From assembly GCA_002084765.1 (NCBI GenBank), contig NBMB01000103.1, positions 1-5,103 of the forward strand: DNA of 5,103 bases, read 5' to 3'. Source of the DNA: Candidatus Cloacimonetes bacterium 4572_55. GTDB lineage: Bacteria > 4572-55. The notes beneath the pieces were generated by a model. That model made no database searches, was not told where the DNA came from, and was given only the letters and a program-made list of their open reading frames with translations. Below are positions 1-5,103 of this stretch, in pieces. Position numbers and translations under genes: made by a program. The first letter of the stretch is position 1, and every line of letters begins with the position of its first letter.

Positions 1-112
1 CCGCTTGACAATGTGCGCACCAATTGACCCGCGCTGTTGTAAACCTGTAAAGTCGCCTCTCCAGATTCTGCCAGCGTGTATCGGATCACGGTCACGGGAT
101 TAAAGGGGTTGG
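1..112 (-). repeat. Direct repeat, left copy, within the protease sorting tail
   Basis: Bases 1-112 match 4992-5103 in the same orientation with two differences. Position 8 (a here, c at 4999) changes Ser to Ala. Position 105 (g here, t at 5096) is silent. The copy encodes NPFNPVTVIRYTL through VRTLSSG of the protease tail. Confidence 0.95.
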
Positions 113-3100
113 GATAGTTCTGTTCTAACCGGTATTCCGACAAATCTAACGCTGCGTTTCTGTCATCAGAGGGGCTTTGCAGCCCAATCGAATAACCCAC
201 TCGGATCATGGAAAGCAGCTCCTCCTTGCGTTCCTGATACGCCTGAAAACTCACGGGTCGCAACTCCGGCATGCTGCCGACGACCGACTGCGGAACCGCA
301 GTGCTATCTCCTTCCATAATGAAATAAACGTGACCAATGTCGATCACCGCGAATACTGAATCCTTGAGGCTGGGCGGGTTCTGGACAATATCTTCCAACA
401 GACTGACAGCTTCGACATAGTTTGTCTCCGCGATGTGGCACAGCGTGACTGCATGGTTCGTGGTCTTTTCCATTTGCTCGTCATATCCTCGGTTGGGCTG
501 GGTCTGATAATACTCCCGCAAATCGGGAAAATCCTGATCCACAATCTTCTCGATGTGGAAAAGATGAAGCAATGAGGCTTTGGCCTCTTCGCTCTCTGGA
601 TATTCCGAGACGATCTGTCGATACAGGGTCTCGGCAGTGGCATAATTCTCGTCTGTAACTGCCTGACCCGCATTCTGATAGAGCGCATCCAATCCTGCGA
701 GTGGAGGCGGGTCGTCCCAGATCGGGAAGATGTCAAAAGCCGCGTAACCATACGGAGAAAAACGCTCTTGTCCATAAGACTCGCCCCAGTAGTTCTTCCG
801 CATTTTATGCGGTCCATTCGTGACTATGGGATGATCCAAACAGGTCGCTAAGTATAAATCCGTGGGATTCGGATACTCATCGTCAATAATCTGGTTGATG
901 CGCCAGTCCATATCTAATTTGCTGCTATGATCAAACTGAATTTCCTCTGCTTTGCTGTTCTGAATCAGATTGCCGGTTAGTGTCACCGAGGAGTGATTCA
1001 ACACGACCAGTCCCACGCCATTGTCCTCGATTGTGTTGCTGCAGCAGTTCCCGGGAGAGTTCTCCCCAAGGATTGACCAACTGTCATAAATTCTGACACC
1101 GGTATTGGCGCCGAAAATGTGGTTGTCAATAATTTCATACTCTCCATCCCAAGACAATGACACATCAATGCCTATGTTATCAACAGCGATACTATTCCCT
1201 TCAATCCGATAAGTGCTCGATCGAAGGATTTTAATGCCATAATCAGCGTCCCGAATAACACTGTTGCGGACTACAATACTTGAATTTTGGCAGTTGATGC
1301 CGCCCGGGCAATTGGTAATATTGGTGTTATCCTCGATCAGCACATTGGAATTGCCCGTAAATATAATCCTATTTGTTTGCCTGATGTTACAGCGTGTAAA
1401 CGTAGCCTGACTGGTTTTAATTCCAAAACCACTCCAGTACATATTTACGTTTTGTGGAGCTATACTAAATGTGGCGTCAGTAGAAGTTATACTAGCATTA
1501 TGGACTTCAATTTTGTTTGAAGCATCTTGGGCAATGATCTCTGCAGCGCCAATTTCAAGATGACCGCCTGGCTCAACAAGAATTTTCGATGACGGCCATA
1601 AATAAATTATTGCGTTATCTGCGATTGTCAACGTTACCCCATCGGGAACTATCACGTCCCCGCATGTTGTAAATTCACCCGTCCATTCGGTATCGATTGC
1701 CAGATTACCACAGCGGGTCAATGCGTGGTAGGCATTGATCCGTCCATAACCTAATTCATTATCCCGTCCAGGTAACGTTTCACTATTGACGTCTTCTGCT
1801 GTCCGTTCGATTACATGTCGAATATCCGAGGCGCTATACTGCGGATTTCTGGAAAGAAGTAGCCCTGCAAGTCCGCTAACATGAGGGGCAGCCATAGATG
1901 TCCCACCATGATATCCGTATATTTCAGAAAGTGTAGAAGGTAAAGTAGAAAAAATATTGGTCGGATCATTGCTCTGGCCAAGGGTATTCCCTCCGGGCGC
2001 TGTCACAGTGATGTGGAATACATTCGGCTCTGAATAGGATGAATATGATGCTCGTTCGTCTGTATGCTGAGTTGCGCCGACAGACGTCACACCTGAGTAA
2101 CCAACGGTTCCGTCGTACCCGAATAGAAACCATCGTTCATGGGCAAAACGTGCCGGGAAATGGACATATTGCATAGTTTCACCCTGATTGCCAGCAGAAT
2201 AAGACTGGAATATCCCCAATGAATCCGCATAGTGGACCGCTCTTTCCAGAACTGTGGGCGGTATTGATATGCCACCACTCATATTAATGATTTGGGCGTC
2301 GGCGTCAATAGCCGCATAAATTCCATCTTTTATATCATCTATATAAGCGTATCCAGCAGGATGAAAAACCTGGATTGCTAATATGCTGCAATCCCAACAA
2401 ATACCGGCAATTCCTTCCGGGCTGCTTACATTGTGAGTCTCTGCCGCTATAATGCCGGTAACATGTGTTCCGTGTCCAGTAATATCCCGTGGTATTTCAT
2501 CGCCATCATCAGGAGATAAATCGGGTCCCAAGAAAATTCTGCCGGTATTATCCAAATCCGGATGATTTAGTGTGCCATCTGCATCCATAGAAATGCCGGT
2601 ATCAAGGACCGCGATCAGGACATCGGAATTTCCGGTTTCATAATCCCATGCTTCAGGGGCGTCGATATCTGCATCCACGATTCCGCCAGGTGGTATTACT
2701 TCATTTGGATGATGTAAACCCCATTGATGCTCATAATCATCAGGTGACGGCATGAATCCGGTATAATACGGATCATTCGGATGGAAATCCGTGCGTAATA
2801 CAAAATTAGGTTCAGCATACCTAAATAACTGATTTTGATTAAGAAAATCGATCATTTGTAATAAATCATCTCCTTTGGAAACTTCCAGCAGTCCGATATT
2901 GAGCCGGTCAAAATCTTCAATGATTTGTATATTATTTTGAGCCAATAGACCAGCAACATCCGCTGGTGTGACACTCTCGGCAAGTTCTGCCAGAATATGT
3001 CGATCGGCATATTCAGTTTCAATTCCCATCCAGACACCGCTTACTATTTGAGTGGCTCTGGAAGTTTGTGAAAATATAATTGAAAATAGTACTACACAAA

Positions 3101-3122
3101 ATAACACTTTCTTAATAAACAT
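1..3122 (-). CDS. Secreted S8 subtilisin-like protease with beta-helix, TPR-like region and T9SS sorting tail (3' end cut by window edge)
   Basis: The frame is open for 1040 codons from the ATG at 3122 and runs off the left edge. AAGGAGG ends 8 nt upstream of this ATG. Residues 1-23 look like a Sec signal peptide (FIKK, hydrophobic core, SRA then TQ). Residues about 42-110 resemble a subtilase inhibitory prodomain, ending YAEPNF. The S8 peptidase domain spans about 115-470. Its catalytic residues are Asp174 (VLDTGI), His217 (GHGTHVTG) and Ser409 (GGTSMAAPHVSG), with oxyanion Asn312 (SAGNQG), so it is predicted active. Residues about 471-800 form a right-handed parallel beta-helix with repeated N..I..N..GI rungs and an NYWGE motif near the end. 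Residues about 805-985 are helical and TPR-like (NYATAETLYRQIVSEYPES). A type A sorting tail starts near 997 (LEQNYPNPFNPVTVIRY). By comparison with the right-edge gene, about 47-68 residues are missing. It likely acts outside the cell or at its surface; the substrate is unknown. Confidence 0.93.
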   Translation of the reverse strand, partial: MFIKKVLFCVVLFSIIFSQTSRATQIVSGVWMGIETEYADRHILAELAESVTPADVAGLLAQNNIQIIEDFDRLNIGLLEVSKGDDLLQMIDFLNQNQLFRYAEPNFVLRTDFHPNDPYYTGFMPSPDDYEHQWGLHHPNEVIPPGGIVDADIDAPEAWDYETGNSDVLIAVLDTGISMDADGTLNHPDLDNTGRIFLGPDLSPDDGDEIPRDITGHGTHVTGIIAAETHNVSSPEGIAGICWDCSILAIQVFHPAGYAYIDDIKDGIYAAIDADAQIINMSGGISIPPTVLERAVHYADSLGIFQSYSAGNQGETMQYVHFPARFAHERWFLFGYDGTVGYSGVTSVGATQHTDERASYSSYSEPNVFHITVTAPGGNTLGQSNDPTNIFSTLPSTLSEIYGYHGGTSMAAPHVSGLAGLLLSRNPQYSASDIRHVIERTAEDVNSETLPGRDNELGYGRINAYHALTRCGNLAIDTEWTGEFTTCGDVIVPDGVTLTIADNAIIYLWPSSKILVEPGGHLEIGAAEIIAQDASNKIEVHNASITSTDATFSIAPQNVNMYWSGFGIKTSQATFTRCNIRQTNRIIFTGNSNVLIEDNTNITNCPGGINCQNSSIVVRNSVIRDADYGIKILRSSTYRIEGNSIAVDNIGIDVSLSWDGEYEIIDNHIFGANTGVRIYDSWSILGENSPGNCCSNTIEDNGVGLVVLNHSSVTLTGNLIQNSKAEEIQFDHSSKLDMDWRINQIIDDEYPNPTDLYLATCLDHPIVTNGPHKMRKNYWGESYGQERFSPYGYAAFDIFPIWDDPPPLAGLDALYQNAGQAVTDENYATAETLYRQIVSEYPESEEAKASLLHLFHIEKIVDQDFPDLREYYQTQPNRGYDEQMEKTTNHAVTLCHIAETNYVEAVSLLEDIVQNPPSLKDSVFAVIDIGHVYFIMEGDSTAVPQSVVGSMPELRPVSFQAYQERKEELLSMIRVGYSIGLQSPSDDRNAALDLSEYRLEQNYPNPFNPVTVIRYTLAESGEATLQVYNSAGQLVRTLSS

Positions 3123-3223
3123 GATTTCTTCCTCCTTCAATAAAATTTTAAATTAATCGTAAGTAATTGAATAAATTTCCTTTTCTACAGGATTAGCAAA
3201 TATTTAAAATACGTATTAAATTT
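3123..3223 (-). other. AT-rich intergenic gap between propeller and protease genes
   Basis: This 101-nt gap holds the protease ribosome site and a 10-bp palindrome AATACGTATT (3208-3217). I found no convincing intrinsic terminator and no TAnnTTTG promoter element, so read-through from the propeller gene into the protease gene is possible. Co-transcription is inferred only from shared orientation and lack of a visible terminator. Confidence 0.5.
3131..3137 (-). promoter_or_regulatory. Ribosome binding site of the protease gene
   Basis: AAGGAGG lies 8 nt upstream of the ATG at 3122, the same motif and spacing as the propeller gene, which supports this start and its signal peptide. Confidence 0.85.
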
Positions 3224-4582
3224 CTATTTCAACAAAATTAGCCGTCGAGTTTGCACCTCACTTTTCGCTTGTAAGCGATAGAAATATGTCCCGGCTGCAA
3301 CCGCCTGCCCGGCATGATCTGTTCCATCCCATAATATGGCATGATCACCAGACCCATGATATAAACTATTGACCAGGGTCTTTACTTTTTGACCAGTTGC
3401 ATTGACAATGGAAAGCGTAACGCGACCTCCTTTAGTTAACGAATATGGAATCATTGTCTGATAATAAAACGGGTTAGGATAATTCTGCCGTAGCAAAAAA
3501 AAACCAATACCTTCTGTGACAATGTCTTCAATCGAAATTTCATTGCTCCGGCGATATGCTCCGGCCGTTGTCCCGCAGTACAATTGGTCACCTAGAAAAT
3601 TAATAGCTAATGCCCGAACATGAATATTCTCGAGACCTTCATTCATCAGGGTCCATGTTGTGGCAGCATCATTGCTATAAAGAACACCTTGCATGCAAGA
3701 AACATAGATCATATTATTTATCTCAGGATGGATTACTATCTGATTCGGTATAGTACCTTCAATAACAGACGGGGTCCAGGTGAGACAGCTATCCGCGCTT
3801 CGATAAACACTACCACTATCGGAAAACTCAGGATTATGAAAACCTCCAGCATAGATAACTAACGGATTATCGTCATCAATAGCCAATGAGATGACCCCAC
3901 CGCATACGGGAATCGTAGTCATATTCCAGTTATTACCACCATTTGTTGTTTTAAACAGCCTTCCGAGACCGCTTGTACCGAGATAAACAGTTTGAGTATT
4001 AAATGGATCAATTGCTATTGAGTGCATATTAGTATCCAGGATTTCATATAAAATTCTATGCCATGATGCACCACTATCATAACTTTTGTATAACCAGCCG
4101 CCGTAAAAACCGCCGGTTCCGGCATACAGTGTGTCAGGATTCAGCGGATCAATGCCAATATCATAGACAAATGTTTCCAAATCTACATAAATCCCTGACT
4201 CTGCTCGAAACCAGGTGGAACCGCTGTTTGTCGTTTTCACAATGCCCGGTTGTGAAAAATCGGAACCGCCTAATGCTGCATACAGTATATTCGCATCCAT
4301 CGGATGCATGACCAGTTTTAGAACATCAATCCAACCGGTAAGTAAAGTGTCCCAGTTAGCTCCACCGTCAATAGTTTTAAAAATGCCGCCAATACCGAAT
4401 ATATCATTATAATAGTTTGCAGACCCGACGTAGATAATATCATCGTTATCAGGATCGACAACGATTGATTGAATTTTCTCACCTTCCAACCCAATAAACT
4501 CCCACTCCTGAGCAATAGCCGGAGAAATCAGAATTATGCTGAAAATTATTAACATAGTCACTTTTAGGATATTTTTTACCAT
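3224..4582 (-). CDS. Secreted Asp-box (BNR-like) seven-bladed beta-propeller protein with T9SS sorting tail
   Basis: This complete gene encodes 452 residues and ends in TAG. I chose the ATG at 4582 because AAGGAGG lies exactly 8 nt upstream. A TTG start at 4606 would add 8 residues, but the ribosome site would then lie inside the coding sequence. Residues 1-25 are a clear signal peptide (MVKNILK, hydrophobic core, PAIAQ with cleavage after AIA). Six Asp boxes end at Trp77, Trp124, Trp174, Trp219, Trp269 and Trp310 (for example TIDGGANW and SYDSGASW). The last two are degenerate, with Cys266 or Ala307 in place of the usual Gly. Seven strands of the type DP.N...IYVG begin near residues 41, 91, 142, 189, 233, 282 and 325, which suggests a seven-bladed propeller of the sortilin/Ycf48-like sialidase-fold class. 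No sialidase catalytic set is recognisable, so a binding or scaffold role is more likely than hydrolysis. Residues 363-452 are a sorting tail with unusual NPFYYQTMIPY. The ligand is unknown. Confidence 0.93.
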   Translation of the reverse strand: MVKNILKVTMLIIFSIILISPAIAQEWEFIGLEGEKIQSIVVDPDNDDIIYVGSANYYNDIFGIGGIFKTIDGGANWDTLLTGWIDVLKLVMHPMDANILYAALGGSDFSQPGIVKTTNSGSTWFRAESGIYVDLETFVYDIGIDPLNPDTLYAGTGGFYGGWLYKSYDSGASWHRILYEILDTNMHSIAIDPFNTQTVYLGTSGLGRLFKTTNGGNNWNMTTIPVCGGVISLAIDDDNPLVIYAGGFHNPEFSDSGSVYRSADSCLTWTPSVIEGTIPNQIVIHPEINNMIYVSCMQGVLYSNDAATTWTLMNEGLENIHVRALAINFLGDQLYCGTTAGAYRRSNEISIEDIVTEGIGFFLLRQNYPNPFYYQTMIPYSLTKGGRVTLSIVNATGQKVKTLVNSLYHGSGDHAILWDGTDHAGQAVAAGTYFYRLQAKSEVQTRRLILLK

Positions 4583-4590
4583 CAGGAATA

Positions 4591-4597
4591 CCTCCTT
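4591..4597 (-). promoter_or_regulatory. Ribosome binding site deciding the propeller gene start
   Basis: AAGGAGG lies 8 nt upstream of the ATG at 4582. It argues against the in-frame TTG at 4606, for which this site would be within the coding sequence. Confidence 0.85.
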
Positions 4598-4603
4598 GTT
4601 AAG

Positions 4604-4611
4604 CAAATTTA
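4604..4611 (-). promoter_or_regulatory. Candidate Bacteroidetes-type -7 element of the propeller gene
   Basis: TAAATTTG fits the TAnnTTTG -7 consensus known from Bacteroidetes and ends 7 nt before the AAGGAGG of the propeller gene. The matching -33 TTTG is not clearly present: only TTTC is seen about 18 nt upstream. The region is AT-rich, so a chance match is quite possible. Confidence 0.2.
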
Positions 4612-4676
4612 AAAATTAAGCAATTGACAGAAAGCGTCTAAAATATTATCAACCCCGATCGTTTTTTCTCGACAAA

Positions 4677-4702
4677 ACAGCGGTAAGGGTATGGTCCGCT
4701 GT
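4677..4702 (-). terminator. Hairpin followed by T-run; possible terminator or attenuator
   Basis: On the minus strand ACAGCGG (4702-4696) and CCGCTGT (4683-4677) form a perfect 7-bp stem around a 12-nt loop, and the stem runs directly into TTTTG. It could end transcription of the right-edge gene. It could also act as an attenuator for the propeller gene, since it lies between the mini-ORF and that gene. The stem is short and the loop large, so it would be a weak intrinsic terminator. Confidence 0.4.
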
Positions 4703-4715
4703 GCCTGCAGAAGTT

Positions 4716-4742
4716 CTATTTACAGCGCGGAAATCTGCGCAT
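4716..4742 (-). CDS. Possible 8-residue leader peptide (MRRFPRCK)
   Basis: ATG at 4742 opens an 8-codon frame ending in TAG, reading MRRFPRCK with three Arg codons (CGC, AGA, CGC). It is reported because AAGGAGG lies exactly 8 nt upstream of the ATG, the same motif and spacing used by both complete genes in the window. It sits between the stop of the right-edge gene and the propeller gene, just before a hairpin with a T-run. A leader peptide controlling the propeller gene is one reading. Another is the 5' relic of a decayed gene: the same frame stays open past the TAG for 25 more codons to a second TAG at 4638-4640, with nothing recognisable. TAG ends the propeller gene, so amber recoding is not suggested. 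I see no homology. Confidence 0.3.
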   Translation of the reverse strand: MRRFPRCK

Positions 4743-4746
4743 GGTC

Positions 4747-4758
4747 ATCACCTCCTTT
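4747..4758 (-). promoter_or_regulatory. Near-ideal Shine-Dalgarno of the mini-ORF
   Basis: The minus strand reads AAAGGAGGTGAT, complementary to the usual 3' end of bacterial 16S rRNA over 12 bases (13 if the preceding G is counted). It is the longest anti-Shine-Dalgarno match in the window, yet it serves only an 8-codon frame starting at 4742. Confidence 0.6.
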
Positions 4759-4783
4759 CAGAATTTGCACCGTCAACATTCGA

Positions 4784-5103
4784 TCATTTCATCAGGATCA
4801 TCTTACGGGTCTGATCGAATCTGCCTTCATGCGCTTGCAAACGATAGAAATAGACGCCGGTAGCGACCTCCTGTCCCCTGTCGTTTTTTCCATCCCACGT
4901 AGCGGAATGCTCGCCAGATTCCTGAGAACCCTCCTGTCCCCTGTCGTTTTTTCCATCCCACGTAGCGGAATGCTCGCCAGATTCCTGAGAACCGCTTGCC
5001 AATGTGCGCACCAATTGACCCGCGCTGTTGTAAACCTGTAAAGTCGCCTCTCCAGATTCTGCCAGCGTGTATCGGATCACGGTCACGGGATTAAATGGGT
5101 TGG
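4784..5103 (-). CDS. C-terminal fragment of a T9SS-exported protein (5' part outside window)
   Basis: Only the last 105 codons and a TGA stop are visible; the frame is open to the right edge, so the real start lies outside. A GTG at 5086 could be mistaken for a start, but it falls inside the conserved NPFNPVTVIRY motif and has no ribosome site. The visible part is entirely a T9SS type A sorting tail: NPFNP, then TLQVYNSAGQLVRTL, then ATWDGKNDRGQ, VATGVYFYRLQ and a basic end TRKMILMK. Such tails direct passage through the outer-membrane T9SS translocon and are usually removed or used for anchoring. Oddly, the block SGEHSATWDGKNDRGQ occurs twice in a row, the product of a perfect 63-bp tandem duplication that adds 21 residues. 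The first part is almost identical to the tail of the protease at the left edge. The function of the missing N-terminal body cannot be told. Confidence 0.9.
   Translation of the reverse strand, partial: NPFNPVTVIRYTLAESGEATLQVYNSAGQLVRTLASGSQESGEHSATWDGKNDRGQEGSQESGEHSATWDGKNDRGQEVATGVYFYRLQAHEGRFDQTRKMILMK
4867..4993 (-). repeat. Perfect 63-bp tandem duplication (two copies) inside a sorting tail
   Basis: Bases 4867-4929 and 4930-4992 are identical, and base 4993 still matches before the repeat breaks. The unit length is a multiple of three and keeps the frame, duplicating 21 residues that include SGEHSATWDGKNDRGQ. Complete identity at synonymous positions indicates a recent event or an assembly error. 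Confidence 0.95.
4992..5103 (-). repeat. Direct repeat, right copy, within the right-edge sorting tail
   Basis: This is the second copy of the 112-bp repeat at the left edge, offset by 4991 bases. It starts where the second unit of the 63-bp tandem repeat ends. Both copies are cut by the window edges, so the true repeat may be longer. Confidence 0.95.

Noticed and set aside
344-817. 157-codon open frame on the minus strand
   Set aside because: It lies in a different frame inside the protease gene, whose own frame is open with recognisable TPR-like and beta-helix sequence here. Its translation is low-complexity Arg/Ser-rich and shows no motif or ribosome site.
3208-3217. Palindrome AATACGTATT as an operator
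   Set aside because: A 10-bp palindrome in very AT-rich sequence is weak evidence, and no known regulator site matches it.
4063-4412. Overlapping plus-strand frames of 65-82 codons
   Set aside because: They are antisense to well-supported propeller blades and have no ribosome site or recognisable protein features.
4583-4606. Upstream TTG start adding 8 residues to the propeller protein
   Set aside because: The AAGGAGG ribosome site falls inside this extension and is ideally spaced for the ATG at 4582, which also gives a better signal peptide.
4638-4742. Amber-readthrough small protein (34-codon frame with an internal TAG)
   Set aside because: TAG ends the neighbouring propeller gene normally, no selenocysteine- or pyrrolysine-type context is visible, and the extension has no recognisable features.
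4867-4993. CRISPR-like or mobile-element repeat
   Set aside because: There are only two directly abutting copies without spacers, in frame within a coding sequence, with no cas or transposase gene and no inverted ends.
4691-5041. 116-codon open frame on the plus strand with an internal repeat
   Set aside because: It is the antisense of the sorting tail and leader. Its repeat merely reflects the 63-bp tandem duplication, and the opposite strand carries the conserved motifs.
1-5103. Circular element closed through the terminal repeats
   Set aside because: The terminal repeats differ at 2 of 112 positions and lie in coding sorting tails. No replication, mobilisation or integrase gene is present.

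Overview
All supported genes in this 5.1-kb window lie on the minus strand, so transcription runs from right to left. Each of the three large genes encodes an exported protein ending in a type IX secretion (T9SS) type A sorting tail (NYPNPF..T.I.Y.L, then WDG...G..V..G.YFYRLQ, then a basic end). This tail style, Sec signal peptides, strong AAGGAGG ribosome sites and long multidomain surface proteins point to a bacterium of the Fibrobacteres-Chlorobi-Bacteroidetes (FCB) supergroup or a related candidate phylum (KSB1, Calditrichaeota, Marinimicrobia or Ignavibacteria type). The exact lineage cannot be read from this window.

Layout in transcription order. (1) 5103-4784 is the 3' end of a gene whose body lies outside the window; its sorting tail carries a perfect in-frame 63-bp tandem duplication. 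(2) 4783-4583 is a 201-nt leader holding a near-ideal Shine-Dalgarno and an 8-codon mini-ORF, then a hairpin followed by a T-run; this resembles a leader-peptide attenuator but is unproven. (3) 4582-3224 is a complete secreted Asp-box (BNR-like) beta-propeller protein. (4) 3223-3123 is an AT-rich gap. (5) 3122-1 is a very large S8 subtilisin-like protease with prodomain, parallel beta-helix, TPR-like helical segment and sorting tail, cut by the left edge.

The first and last 112 bases of the window are direct repeats with only two differences, both lying in sorting tails. The left edge coincides with the end of the 63-bp tandem unit. This looks like recent copying of a sorting-tail module between genes, or an assembly boundary set by a repeat. 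The middle gene has a clearly different tail and an AT-richer composition. The protease gene is itself a mosaic: its 3' third is GC-richer than its 5' two thirds.

The likely common theme is cell-surface or extracellular delivery through T9SS: one protein probably degrades protein, another probably binds through its propeller. No shared pathway can be deduced.
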